Program-made: the position numbers and the translations under genes
The notes under the pieces: model-generated
The model's database searches: none
What the model saw: the letters and a program-made list of their open reading frames with translations, nothing else
What the model was told of the DNA's origin: nothing
Assembly (NCBI GenBank): GCA_025765615.1
Contig: JAIVFJ010000275.1
Coordinates: 1 to 64,000 of the forward strand
Reading direction: 5' to 3'
DNA length: 64,000 nucleotides
From: Zopfochytrium polystomum
Lineage: Eukaryota > Chytridiomycota > Chytridiomycetes > Chytridiales > Chytridiaceae
Part shown: positions 45,661 through 56,996 of the stretch, in pieces
Numbering within the stretch: the first letter of the stretch is position 1
How the letters are laid out: the number at the start of each line of letters is the position of its first letter

Positions 45661-45690
45661 TTTTTTATTTTTTATTTTTTTTTTTTTTTT
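45661..45690 (+). repeat. T-rich tract between LINE ORF1 and ORF2
   Basis: A 30-bp almost pure T tract on plus, so an A tract on the LINE coding strand. Confidence 0.7.
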
Positions 45691-45741
45691 TATAAAAGGA
45701 TGAAGGGAAGGAAGGGAAAGGGGTGATACACTATACGCAAT

Positions 45742-47422
45742 TCAACGGCGAGGGCCGCCCTGCGAGTGGGGGGCAGCAGGAGCGGTGGTGCGGGCAACAG
45801 GCGAGGTGCGAGCCTTATCAGAGTAAGTGGGAGAGGTGCGCATGGTGACGTCGTGGGTGGAAGCGTGGGTTGGAGTAGCGTTGAGGGGAGGGACTGAGGG
45901 GGGAGGGGGATTGAAGCTGCGCTGTTGGAGGAAAAAGTCGACAGATTGCTGAGCAAAGGGGGCGATGACAGCAGACATGTCGTTGCAGAGACAGGCGTGG
46001 ATTTCTGCAACTGCATTCTCAATCTGAGTCTGAATGGCGTTGGTGATGGTATCTTCGCAGCGCTCAAGCATGGTGAGTCGAGTGCTGATGGCGCTGATGC
46101 TGTCCGAGTGGTGAGCGACATTGCGGCGGACAGCTTCTAAAGCAGCAGTGTGTTCCTGATGAGTCTTCTGAAGGTCTGCGAGGATTGCGTCAGCGTTGGC
46201 CTTTTGCTCGGCACGGAGGGTGAGCGGCTTGTTGGGTGGAGAGGCTGTGCATGTCCTTCATAAATTGGGCAAGCTCAAGGGAGACCGCTTGATTAGGGGA
46301 GGGAGGGTCTGGGTGGCGTTGAGTGCTCGAGGAAGGAGGAGTTGGTGGGTTGGGTGGGGGGAGGGGTCGAGGGGCCTGGCGTCTTGCGAGCGGGCAGTCA
46401 TATGTGAAATGGTTGGTGAATCCGCAACGTTGGCAACAAGTGAAGGAGGTTTGGTCCTCGTTCCAATAGGGTTGAAGAGTGGTGGAGCGTCCATTGATAA
46501 GAATAGAGTTGTTAAGGGAGAGAAGATCACGGCAGGAGGGAAACACGAGGAAGGCTTTGTTGGAGCGTCCAGCAGAATTGGTAACAGGGTTAAAATAACT
46601 GGGGTTACGAACGAGGGAACAGCCAAGATCAGTAGCGAGGGGGCCCAGATCACAAGCAGATAGGTTACAGGGCAAGTTGAAAAGAACACCAGTGCAAAGG
46701 TTTTGATCTTTAACTCGAGCATCACGCTCTGCAGGGGTTTCGCGGAGGCGGAAAGCAACGCCAGCACCGTTAACAAATGCAAAGGGAGGAAAGTGAGAAG
46801 GGGGGGCAGTGAACAAAATGAAAGCGACAGTTGAGGCGAGGTTGCGATTGTGGGTGTAGGCGATGTCGACGACATCCCTGCAGTCGTGGAGGAGTTGGTG
46901 AAGGGTGTGGGTGATGGGTGCCTTATGGGAAGGGAACGTACCAGAGAGGACACCTGGAGCAAGGTGGGTAGCGAGAAGGATGTTGGTAAAGTCGCGATTC
47001 GCAAGGTACGTGGCTGTGTTGAAGAGTGGAAGACCGTGCGGGATGCGATTGTAGAAAAGGGTGTGCGTCGTAAAGAGGGTTCGGATTGCAACGAGTCGTT
47101 CGTCAGACGGTTCGGAGACCAGATTGAGTGTGATGTACGGAGGATTCAGATTGGTGGTGACGGGGCCCCGCAGAAAGATCTCGTTTTGTGCACAGATCTG
47201 AGCAATCTCCTCGATGTGCGGTTGGAAATTGTTATCGTCAGGAGGAGGTACACAGATCCGCAGGATGAAGTGCGTAGAGGTGGTCGTGATGGAATGAACG
47301 ATGGAGTCGGGCATGCTGGGTTGTGAGGGCGCGATCGGAGCTGTGGTGGCAGTGGCGCAGTCAGGTGGTCTGTGTGCCGATTGGCGGATTTTTTTTTTTT
47401 CAGACGAAGAATAAGAAAACAT
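45742..47422 (-). pseudogene. LINE ORF1 with CCHC zinc knuckle
   Basis: A Pro/Thr-rich, gag-like ORF that would bind the element RNA. The first frame runs from ATG 47422 to 46190 (an internal ATG near 47317 is an alternative start). It contains an RRM-like region and the zinc knuckle CCQRCGFTNHFTYDCP (near 46410). Around 46240 the frame shifts, and the reading continues as RAEQKANADAILADLQ with a coiled coil (AVRRNVAHHSDSISAI) to the stop at 45742. One frameshift separates the two parts. Confidence 0.7.
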
Positions 47423-48313
47423 TGCTGCTTCATTGGAAGACGATTCCTTTGCTCAGTGGGTTAAGGAAGCTGACTATCGAACAGTATATCTCAAGTTCGC
47501 TTCCCTTTCGCTGCTGCATGTACTAATAACGTCCTTGTCACAGGCTCTTGTCTTTTTCATGTGTTTGTTTTTGTGATGAAGATGCTATGATATCTTTGGT
47601 AGCATCTAGCAGTGGGAACTACAGCATAAGTCCAACTACCCGACTCATACATTTTGTCAGGGCATCCGCAAATGTGGAATACTCAACTGTACTCCAACCT
47701 CTGCTCAACTGTCAACTCTCAGTCATCAGTGTTCCATTTAATGGCGGGACGTGTGGGCTCCTTTTTTGTCTTTCGTTGCTCCCAACTTTTTGTCTACCCC
47801 AAAAAAGTCAGTTGGCCATCTCTCCGTTCGATCGCTCAAAAAAATCCCGAATTTAAGGGTGAGTGTGGGCGGATCTCCCAACTGCGCTCCCCCGTCACCA
47901 CCCCAACCCGCAAGCCGTCGTCTTCCCTACGACTGCTACCCCGTCCCCCTCCCACAACTTGCGCCCGTCTACGTCTCGTGCATCCATTCAACCGCCTGGG
48001 CGGCGTCTTCACCGGTGCAAGCGGACCGGGCCTGGCGGCGGTCGCGGTCAGCAACGGGAAAACAAGACAGCATCGGATTTTGTGACCTTAAAAATCTCCT
48101 CTAATCAGTTATTTCTCGTTGACAGAATTAGAGATTTCATTAGGTAGTCGCTTTGTGGCTTCCAAACCGTGATTGGTTTTACGCCCTCACTCAATAGCCT
48201 CACGTATATCCGCTTTGTAACAGATCGTCCAAGTTTGCTTTCGCTGCAACCGGATGTGAGGCCCCCACCCTCGCCGAGACTGTCTAACTGGATCTCCCAG
48301 AGAATACGAAGAT
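47423..48313. other. Intergenic stretch upstream of the RRM gene
   Basis: No gene seen. Near 47450-47510 a tRNA-like pattern occurs (GCTCAGTGGGTTAAGG and CAAGTTCGC), probably a tRNA-derived relic. From 47850 to 48070 the DNA is C-rich and open in three plus frames without family resemblance. Confidence 0.4.
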
Positions 48314-49980
48314 ATGGCTGATAGTTACGAGTCATACCCCACGCTTCTCATCAGGTTCGCTTATCTGTGCGGAGTCTTTCCTTAACGTAAATGCACTTTT
48401 CCGAGTCATTAGCGGACTACCTCCAACGATCACGGAGCTGGTAAGACTTGAAAATCTGGAAGTACATCTCATTGATTGACAGGATATTGTAAATGTCCTT
48501 AACCAAGTGAAAATGGAAACGTAATCGATATTCAAAACACGTCGAACTCTCTGATAGCGTTTTTTTTCTCCCTTAGCAAAGTCATTATCGAACGAGATGC
48601 CATGACGGGTGCTCCTCGTGTGAAGCTGGTTTTCAGATACCAGAATGACGGTAATTCAACTTTTCCCATTTCTGCCTAATTTCCCATTTCAGCCGATAGG
48701 TTTTTTGCAACCGTCAACGGTTCCATGTTTTTGGGATCAAAGGTTCAACTCACGTTCCAAGACCCCAATATGAACTATTCAACCACTTCGGGAGCTAAAA
48801 CCATTGTGGCTAAGCACATTCCTCTTGGCGTTACTTCGCTCGACTTCTACGACGTAGCCCGAACCTTCGGAAAAATAATTTCCTGCAAGGTTATGATCGA
48901 TCGGTCGAACGTAGAGTCGTACGCTCTTCTGCAGTTTGAAAATCAGGACCACGCCGACAGATTTCTGCAAGACATGAATGGAGCTAACTTCCGTGGTGGT
49001 TTAATGTGAGCTGGTTGTTTTATCGCCAAAAGCGCTGACCAATTGCATTGGCAAGTGCTCTCTCGTGGCAATTCCATAAGAACGCTCCTTACGTATATCC
49101 AACAAATCGGTCTCTTCCGGCTCAGTCGACTCCCCGTCCCAGCCAAGCACCCATCGGCCCAACCAACGGCGGGGTTCAGGTTGCCGTTGGTGCTGGTTGG
49201 AGCATGACTTCGCCCCCGTCCACGCCGTCTACCCCTCCGGCGATGCTCGGTCTTTCGAGCAGCCCTTCTCCTCGGGACCGTGACTCAACTTACAGCTCTC
49301 AGCGAGACTCAACCCATAGTAGTCACAGGGTTTCCTGGCAAAACTATCCCACCTCTCCAACGTCCCCCGTTCCGAACGCGCCCTTTGCTGGATATGTTAA
49401 TTGGAATGCACCTTCTCCTATTCGACCCGGATCCACTACCGGCTGGCACACCGGCACGTCACCAACCCCTGACCTCTCCTCTACCGGCATGCCCCCTGCC
49501 GGTTTTGTTTTGTTGGACCGGTCTGCCACCTCTCCGACACCATCAACTTCAGCCACAATTGGCACCACAAATGCTGCCTCCCCTGCCCCAAGCACTGGCA
49601 GTGGGACTCAAACACCGCAGTCTACAAATCGGCGATCGAGCAGTACCAGTCTGACTAGTGCTGAGGCGGTTGCTGCTGGGCTTGACCCCCGGAACCTTTA
49701 CGTAAAAAATCTGGATGACAATGTGGATCATCAAGACTTATTCGGACTATTCAAGGCGTTCGGTCGTATCGTCAGCGCTCGTGTCATGAAGGAGGATGGC
49801 GGGAGTGGGAAAAGTAAGGGCTTTGGGTTTGTCAGCTTTGAAGAGGAGACACAGGCGCGGGCCGCCATAGAGAGTTTGGATGGTTACAGATGGGGAAGCA
49901 AGACCTTGGTTGTGTGTGTCGCCGAACCTAAAGGCTTTCGGGAGAAGAAGTTGATGGCGTTGCACGGAACTGGGCGCTGA
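48314..49980 (+). CDS. Three-RRM RNA-binding protein
   Basis: Starts at ATG 48314. Joining the first exons gives MADSYESYPTLLISGLPPTI, then LDIVNVLNQVKMET, VIIERDAMTGAPRVKLVFRY and FATVNGSMFLG: a divergent first RRM. The second RRM follows (IPLGVTSLDFYDVARTFGKI, YALLQFENQDHA, 48800-49000). A Ser/Thr/Pro-rich linker of about 200 residues then leads to a canonical third RRM: NLYVKNLDDNVDHQDLFGLF and KSKGFGFVSFEEE (49690-49850), with RNP1 and RNP2 both intact. Introns are near 48356-48413, 48439-48481, 48522-48576, 48650-48692 and 49008-49045. The layout recalls PABP-like or Mei2/Pin4-like regulators; the orthologue is not clear. The protein likely binds mRNA in cytosol or nucleus. Confidence 0.82.
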
Positions 49981-50588
49981 CCGCAGCTCAAACACATTCT
50001 ATCCGCCCTATCGGTTTTTTCATCTCCAAGCCCATGTTCACCTCGCCGACTTTCGCCAACTCAACTGTTTTTTGTCTAACCCCTTTCTCATCTCTTACTC
50101 TCGTCGCGCCTAACGCTTGGCCTCCTTCCCTTCTGAATCTGTAGTTAGAAAAAATTTTGTAAGGGCTGTGGTCGACTGACGCATCCACTCCACCGTCGGT
50201 TTTTGGGCAAAGTTGGTTTCTCATTCGTGATTGAAAGTAGAGGCGGAAAGAAAAATTGGAGGTGGAGGTTTGTGGCAACCCACTCCCACATTGACATACC
50301 ACCATTCGCCGACAAGGCGGCCCTTTTCCGCGTCCCACCCTTCCTACTGTCTGATAGCCTGATGATCGTTTCCATTCATCCGCAGGCCTCGACTTTCCCT
50401 GATCTGTATCGTTCGCGGAGTTTTGCTTTGGCGACCTCGTTTACCCCATCAACACCCGAAAAAGGACCTCATTTCGACCATCCAGTCAAGTCTAGCAGGC
50501 TTGCTTTGTTTTTCCAGGATCGCTTTCAGGATCGCCAATAAGTGCTGGCTCTACCGACGTCCTGCGCAGGTTCAGCACACTTTCGCCG
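49981..50588. other. Intergenic
   Basis: Short open frames only; probably the 3' UTR of the RRM gene and the promoter of the Myb gene. Confidence 0.45.
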
Positions 50589-52315
50589 ATGGACGAAAGT
50601 CCGTTCGTGACAATCCATCAAGAAGAGGGGTTTGAGTTTTTGAACAACTCAAGCGCCGAGGAATGTTCGTGATCTTTTGGTGACAGGCTTGTTGACTAAC
50701 AGGCACTAGTCTTGATCAACGCGCAGGACCAGGACCCTCGCCTCCCGCCTTCCCCACCGGCATTTTTCATCAATGCAGAGCCGTTCTTCAATTTCGGTCA
50801 ACAGAACTATCCGTTCCCCCTCATACCAGAGTTTCAATCTTCTCATTTTCCGCCGTCTGGGTCCTCGGGCGACATCCTGCCATCTCCCATCCTCTTGGAA
50901 GAAGAGCTTCAAGACGATCTTGTTTTTCAGGCAGGACACCGCATTTTTAGATTTATTCCTTATATCTACCACTTTTTTCCGAAGTTCGTTCGTGAAGAGT
51001 CGGCAGACCCGAAACTGTCGGACACTGCAGCGAACCGTTTTGGAACAGCTACGGTCTGTGTTCAGTTCTGTTCCGGTGTCACTTGGTCTTACCATACCTT
51101 GCGTTTCAGCCGGCTCCCATTTCCTTACCAGACCAACCAGCTGAACATCGAGTCACCACACACTCGCATGGAACGCTCGACAAGCTCGTCTGCTACTCTC
51201 CTCAATTGGATTCAGGGGGAACTCAGATAATGGGAGCTTGCAATTGGTTGAGTGATTCCGTTCGTCCGAACTCGTCGCCTCCGCCCCAAAACCTTTGTTT
51301 AGAGGCGCTCGCCCAAATCCCCTCACCCGCAATATCCCATACCTCGTCGGATGGTCTTCAAGCGCCATTTTGCGGACCGTGTTCACTTTTTCCAACCACT
51401 CGAAACTTCTCCACGACGACACCAGCGTCTTCGGTGCCATCAAGCCCGAACTCGATAACTTTATTGGTGGAGAGTGCCACGCACGGCGTCATCAGAGCAC
51501 CCCTCACGCAGTCGGCTGCCCCAAATGATGTATTCAGTGGGATGTCATCAAAGTCCCCGACTAAAAACTCGTCAACCACTCCACCCCTTACGCCTCAACA
51601 AGCGGCAGTTGCAATCGCCGCTTCGGAAAAGTCATACTTTGTTTCGCCCGAAGCCGACATTGTCCTTAGACCACAACCATCGACATATAACAAGTGGTCT
51701 GCCGAGGAAGATGCTTTGCTTCGGCGCGCTGTCGCAATTTATGGCCCTCATGGCCGCTGGGCACAAATCGCAACTCTTGTACCGAAGCGTACTCCCATAC
51801 AGTGTTCAACGCGGTGGACGGGCGCGCTGAACTCGAAAATCCACAAAGGAAAATGGAACCCCGAAGAAGACGCACTGCTGCTGCGGGGATACCGGGCGGA
51901 GCTGTCGCGTCTTCGCCACTCGGCTAGTGAGGTTTCTGCCACCCCAGCTGTTCAGTTAACTTCGTATGACACGCGCCATTGTCCCCAGCAAAGCTCCTCA
52001 GACAGCGCGAAGGGCAGAACTGTCATCGACGAGATTAACTGGGCGGCTATTGCTGAGCACGTCCCTGGCCGGACCGCTGTTCAGTGCGTAGCGCGATACC
52101 AAGAGGCATTGGACCCGACAATTCGCAAGGGGAAGTGGAGCGCTGAGGAAGACGAACTGCTCAAAGTCGGTATCGCAACGCACGGAAAGAGCTGGGTCAT
52201 GATCGCCGAAATGGTGCCTGGTCGAACACAACGACAGTGTCGAACCCGGTGGCTTCAAATGCGGCAGCGTCTTGAGCGAAACATGGCCCAGCCCAGTTCC
52301 GGTACCCCTCACTGA
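50589..52315 (+). CDS. Three-repeat Myb DNA-binding protein
   Basis: Three Myb repeats with the spaced tryptophans: KWSAEEDALLRRAVAIYG with GRWAQIATLVPKRT (51690-51800), KGKWNPEEDALLLRGY (51845-51895) with INWAAIAEHVPGRTAVQC after an unusual insert of about 40 residues, and KGKWSAEEDELLKVGIATHG with SWVMIAEMVPGRTQRQC (52130-52240). The stop is at 52315. The N-terminal half is Ser/Pro/Thr-rich. The ATG at 50589 (MDESPFVTIHQEEGFEF) begins a plausible acidic first exon, and a Phe/Pro-rich segment follows at 50710-50935, but I could not find a splice pair that joins all three in frame; the 5' exons are uncertain. Likely a nuclear transcription factor; target unknown. Confidence 0.8.
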
Positions 52316-52768
52316 TCCACTCTTTGTTGCGCTACCTGACCTCGCCTCGCGATCCCATTTTCCAAGCTTATCTCCATCATTGATTGGTAACTGTGACTGC
52401 AGGGAACTTGAAGATTTTACTCAAGTTTGCAGTAGCTGGTCTGTCGGGGCTCCAACGGTTTTCTGCCCGCTGCATCCGAAAAGCTCATGTCTTATTCGAC
52501 TATCCTCCAATCATTTCAAAACACATCTTCGCGCCTTTAAACCTTCCATCCTCGCACTCTCACTCGAAACTCTAGATCGAATTGGGTGGGGATTGGAACG
52601 GTTATATTGCAGCTTTGCAGCTCCTGTTCTCTCCTCTCGATTATCATGCCTATGTTTTCCCCACCTGCTCTCCCCTATGACTCTATGGATCAGTACATCT
52701 TTAACTTATTTTGCTTTAGAGATATTCCTCGTCCATTTATTGCTACTTCCACCCAAAAACACCGAATA

Positions 52769-54583
52769 TCAAAGTTCGTCCTTGACGTGCCCTGCCTTCG
52801 CCTCTGAATCCAAAGCCGGAGCGAAAGTGAAGGGCACATTTCTACCGCGTCCAGCCATCATGTCGCTGAGAAAGCCCGACACAGATTCTTCGTCAAAGCC
52901 GGCCAAATGATTGCGGTAGACGCCTTTGTTGGAATTGACTGCCAACACTGCAGGGAAAATGTCGCTTACACCGAACTGAGAGATCAACTTCTTCCCGTGC
53001 TTCAGTGCGTTAATCCAGACCATGTGAAACGGGCTGTTCATATCGTGGTACTTCTTCTTCAGCTGGGTTGAAATGAGTATTTGAAAATGGAAAATTAATC
53101 CAATCTAGACGCAATTACCTTTGTGATGACAGCCAAATCTGATGAGTGAGCTTCGACACTCTCTGGAAATTCTTCTTGCAAAGTTAGAAGTGTAATTACG
53201 CAGACTCCCGCTTTTCCAATGCATTGGGAGCTGAACGACGCTTCGTCCACAATCTCCGGAACAACTGGATCGACTGTGCCACAGATTGTTCAGCTTCTCA
53301 ACACTTTTTCCCATGTCAACCTACATGGAATTGTGACGGGGTCGCTTGCGCTCGATTCACTCTTGGTGCTGTCGCTCTGCGTCTTATCCTTCTTCTCTTT
53401 CTTCTCCTTCTTCTCCTTCTTTCCTTTCGGCGGAGCGGCGTATTTATTCAAAAATTCCACAAGAGGTCCATGCTTCAAATCACCTTTCGTCAAAAAGGTA
53501 AGATGCTCTCCAGCTTGTCGTATCAAAGGCGAAACAGACTCACCTTCGAAGAGGATGGCGCCAGCAAGGTCTGCGTCCTTCGGGACAACGAAAACGGACG
53601 GAAATGTTGAAGCATTCAGCTTTTCCACCAAAGCCTTGTCCGATGATTTCACTTCTCCCAAAAGCAGGCGATCGTAATATTCAGCGGACAATGCCTTATA
53701 AAGCGGGGGCGTTTTGTCTTTGCTGGTGGCCATGATAACCTTTGCAAGGCCGGGCTGTATCCAGCAGGCACGTTCGCAACGTTAGAATCGCTTTTGGCAG
53801 TGCAAGACTCACCTCTTCTTTCAAAAAGTCATCCAAGCTAGCCGCCTTACCCGTAGACGAAAGAGATCGGACGTAATTGGGAATCTTCGGAAGCATGAAG
53901 TCAACAATAGATTTTGATGTGCGTTGACCCTGGTAGTCTGCAAGGCGATTAGTAACGCTCGAGTGCTGTATGTGTTACCAGTAGGGCCAGCCTTCTTATC
54001 AGCACCGAATGCCTTAAGCGTTGGGAAGCCTGTTCGTTACTCGCTCTTCAGAGTTCAACTCCGACGCAATGGCGGTAAAGTTTCGAACCTTGAACCCCAT
54101 AAAGGCCGCACAGGTCCTTGTGCACGTCACAGTCGACGGCCACCAGCTTTGCAAGCCCTTTCAACTTGTCAGCAGCTTTCTTAAATTCCGGCGCCTGGAC
54201 GTTGGTGTCAGCAATCAGCAACATAGAAACAAACGGAATCGCGTGGTCGAGTCACACGATAGTACGTACCAAAGCTTTGCAGTGACCGCACCTACAGTAG
54301 AAGCGAGTCAGGGAAAAAAGGATCATTAGCGGAATGTGCTGGAGGGACAAAATTGAAAATGACGCGTTTGGCAAACGAGTCTAGTTTGTCGAGGTGGAAT
54401 GAACAGCACCCACCAGGGCGCGTAAAACTCGACTAGCACAGCGTGCTTAGAGCTCAACACGTCCGCCTTAAACGTGGCCGCTGTCGTTTGGATCACAGCG
54501 TCGGACTTCGAATAGAGGGAGAGCGCTGGGGCAGGCATGCACCCCAGAGTGATGCAGAGCGCAACCAACAGAAGTGAGAGCAT
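52769..54583 (-). CDS. P5/PDIA6-like protein disulfide isomerase
   Basis: An ER oxidoreductase that forms and reshuffles disulfides. The start at ATG 54583 (MLSLLLVALCITLGC) gives a clear signal peptide; an upstream in-frame ATG at 54682 would add 33 charged residues. The first thioredoxin domain has the active site WCGHCKAL, built across an intron of about 120 bp, then APEFKKAADKLKG, VAVDCDVHKDLCGLYGVQG and FPTLKAFG (with the cis-proline), then the VDF helix. A second, redox-inactive thioredoxin-like domain has STFPSVFVVPKDADLAG, and a Lys/Glu-rich linker (KGKKEKKEKKEKKDK) follows. A third thioredoxin-like domain ends HVKDEL, a canonical ER retrieval signal, at 52769. One CXXC only, so closer to yeast Mpd1 in active sites and to PDIA6 in the C-terminal domain. 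At least six introns. Confidence 0.9.
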
Positions 54584-54714
54584 GCTGCAGGAAGACGGTC
54601 TGTCGCGACGCAAACGCCGCGGAAGGTGTTGCTTGTTGCAGTCGTGGTGGTGGTGCTGGCGGTGGTCGAGCTGGTCCATCATGGATGCGAAGGAACTGAT
54701 TGGGCGGTCTGGTG

Positions 54715-55641
54715 ATGGCCTTCACAGTGTGGGTTTTTGTGGTCCCGGTTGGTGCTGAGGTGGCATTTCGAGAGGCATCCCGCTGGTTCAGTCTTGAACC
54801 AGTCGGGCACGTTCGAAAAGGTTCTGTGTTTCGTGCCACACCCCCAAGCCGGAGACAGTGGCACTGCGGCTTTTCTTCCTCCCATGGCACGCACACCACC
54901 GAGCTCACAACCGCCTCCGCCCGCTCCCCAGAACAAGAGCCGGGCGTGACGGCGGCGGCTGCAGCCTCGTCTGGAATGTTCTGTGTGTTCCGCCGCGGTT
55001 CGGCCGTCGGCGGAAGCAGTGTGGTGTGCGGGTTCCAACTGCTCTGTCCGAGAAGCCTCAGATTATCACCGTCTCCGTCAGCAAATACCTGCTGGCAGCT
55101 GTCGGTGCGCACGCACAGCGTTTCCAGCTTTGTCACGCCCTCCAAAGACATCAGAGTCGACTGGATCCACCCCATTCGCACGAGCGATGGGTCGTGCCGA
55201 GTGCCCGACCGGCTGATCTTCGAAGAACTCTCTCCACCCTCTCCGCATGTGGTTCGCATTGGCAGCGACGGCGCCCCACTGCCAAGGCCGCAATGGCGTC
55301 CCTGGGACCCGCCCGAACCGCTCGCGCTCGTGGATGGGATCCCGGCAGTGGGTGGCCCGAATTCGTCGCCCACTGACCTCGTGGAGTCGGCGCGGCGAGC
55401 GGCCGCGGACGCCGTGGCTCGCGCGCAGAAAGCAATGAAGTCATCAGGGGGCAAGCGGAGGTCCGTTCACCGCACGCCCTTAGCCTGGCCGCGCCGCCGC
55501 TTTCAGCAGGTGGTGGAGGAGCAGGACGCTGGGCAACCTGGAGAGCGATGCCGGGCCAGCCGTGGTGTCGTGGCGCCAGCGGCGGGAGCTAGTCACAAAC
55601 TCGAGCCCTTCACCTTGCAACATAAGTCACCCCTAAGATAA
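54715..55641 (+). CDS. Uncharacterised ORF, divergent from the PDI gene
   Basis: An open frame of about 308 codons from ATG 54715 (MAFTVWVFVVPVG) in GC-rich DNA. It contains TPSKDIRVDWIHPIRTSDG and a helix SPTDLVESARRAAADAVARA with a basic tail (SSGGKRRSVH). I do not recognise a family. An alternative start at ATG 54681 (MDAKELIGRSGDG) with an early intron is possible. The opposite strand is also open over most of this length (54468-55454), so coding direction is not proven; the plus frame looks more protein-like to me. No transposon motif is present. Confidence 0.4.
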   Translation: MAFTVWVFVVPVGAEVAFREASRWFSLEPVGHVRKGSVFRATPPSRRQWHCGFSSSHGTHTTELTTASARSPEQEPGVTAAAAASSGMFCVFRRGSAVGGSSVVCGFQLLCPRSLRLSPSPSANTCWQLSVRTHSVSSFVTPSKDIRVDWIHPIRTSDGSCRVPDRLIFEELSPPSPHVVRIGSDGAPLPRPQWRPWDPPEPLALVDGIPAVGGPNSSPTDLVESARRAAADAVARAQKAMKSSGGKRRSVHRTPLAWPRRRFQQVVEEQDAGQPGERCRASRGVVAPAAGASHKLEPFTLQHKSPLR

Positions 55642-55813
55642 CTTCGCGTGGAAAGAAGAAAAAGGTATGAAACCATAGTATGGAGATGGTTGTTCTGTTA
55701 CTGCATATGTAGCCAGTGAAAGAAGTTGGTTGTGTTGGGTAAAAGAGACAAGCGAGTTGGCAGTTCTTGATACCAACATCAACCAGCCTGCTGAACGCCA
55801 TTGACGCTTCTTT

Positions 55814-56026
55814 TCAGGAGCCAAACTTTATCAGAGGCCTGCAGCTGGCAGGGATCTGGATGTAAATCGATGCATCAAGTTTGCTGCTGACATACGAATT
55901 ACTGATATTGACCATGTCTGTCTTCCATTTGTTAGTGGCTGTCATCGTCAATAACCGACGTAAGGTAGAGATGCGCACGACAGGTGACTGTGCTCCAAAA
56001 GTCAACTCCATCAAGTACCAAGTCAA
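55814..56026 (-). pseudogene. Copia reverse-transcriptase fragment
   Basis: On minus, SPVVRISTLRRLLTMTATNK and DASIYIQIPASC match the copia reverse-transcriptase block around the first catalytic aspartate (usual form DV-x-AYLN with EEIYM-x-QP). Here that aspartate is replaced (MVNISNSYVS), so it is a dead fragment. No other pol motifs are nearby. Confidence 0.65.
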
Positions 56027-56286
56027 GTTCGAGTCGCCGAGATAATCTATGGTCGTTCTGCGTGCAGACTTTTCTGCGACAGACTAATTGTTTTTCTAAA
56101 AGGAATTGTCAGTGGATGTGGCTCGTCCCAGTGGTGCAGGGACTACTGTCTACACTCTCTGCCAGGGAAACTTGGTTCAAGAATTTCAGCAACCAAACTC
56201 CAATTTGGGACGGCGCCAGCAATAGATTGAAAAAGCAAACCTTCTGCCCACGACAGGCGATTGTTTTCATTCGCTAGACTCCAAGA

Positions 56287-56996
56287 AATGTAAACAGTCT
56301 ACTCTGAGTGAGTGAGTGGAAGGAGTGAATGAAGTGGAGATGTGTGTTTGTGGGTGGTCGTTCTCCCCAACTTGGAGAGAAAGAGAAAAAAAACTCCGTT
56401 ATGAATTATTGATACATAATGATGATATGGATGCTGTAATAGTTGCTAGGCAAGCGTGACTGGCACAGGGTAAAAATTTCTCCTATATTATCTGCTTGAG
56501 CAGAGGAGGAGGAAATCTGTTAACACCAGGTTTCTGTTCCACTTAATACTCAGAGTAGTTGTCATTAGCACAAGCCAGTGCCCAGGTCTGCATTGGCAGT
56601 GGCTTGCTCTCCCATGGGCATCTTGAGAATAATAACTGACAGATAGTTGAAGTCCATCGTCCTGGATTTGCAGGGCAACCTTGGCAGCAAACTAGCTCCA
56701 ACAATGTTCCAGGAAGTGCATCCTCCAATGTAAATGGATAAAATTCATGCCCATAGTAGTGAACTGGAATGTGATAGCCCAGGGTGATTTTTGCCTGCTT
56801 GAGTACAAGGGGCCAGTGCACCAATACCACCAGTAGCTACTTGAGCGTTCACAGCAGACTGGTCACTTCCGAACAGTTGCAATGCTTGAGCCTGTGACCT
56901 CAAATAAAATAGCATACCCTGCTTTTTTAACTCATAACTCGTGAGGATCATCAATTTGACACAACCAAACAACGTTTCACAAAGGTGACATAACAC
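56287..56996 (-). repeat. Family C repeat, second copy
   Basis: Carries the end of the same ORF found at 24.5-24.7 kb (AQVATGGIGALAPC, ITLGYHIPVHYYGHEFYPF), shifted in frame, followed downstream on minus by DNA like 209-350. The part 56287-56352 matches 25983-26047. Confidence 0.6.

Larger units (their letters stand above)
43100..47422 (-). mobile_element. Non-LTR retrotransposon (LINE), 3'-truncated
   Basis: Reading on minus: an ORF1 with a zinc knuckle, an A-rich junction, then an ORF2 with apurinic-type endonuclease and the first part of a reverse transcriptase. The element stops before the catalytic YADD block and lacks a poly-A tail; copia sequence takes over from about 43080. Frameshifts and an in-frame TAG show it is dead. 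LINE copies are usually cut at their 5' end, so loss of the 3' end points to later rearrangement. Confidence 0.85.

Noticed and set aside
46258..47091. Second minus frame of 277 codons across LINE ORF1
   Set aside because: Shadow of ORF1; it lacks the zinc knuckle and is compositionally biased.
54468..55454. Minus-strand ORF of 328 codons
   Set aside because: Its first part is low-complexity Ser/Gly, it runs into the PDI signal-peptide exon in another frame, and the plus-strand reading looks more like a protein. Kept only as an ambiguity.
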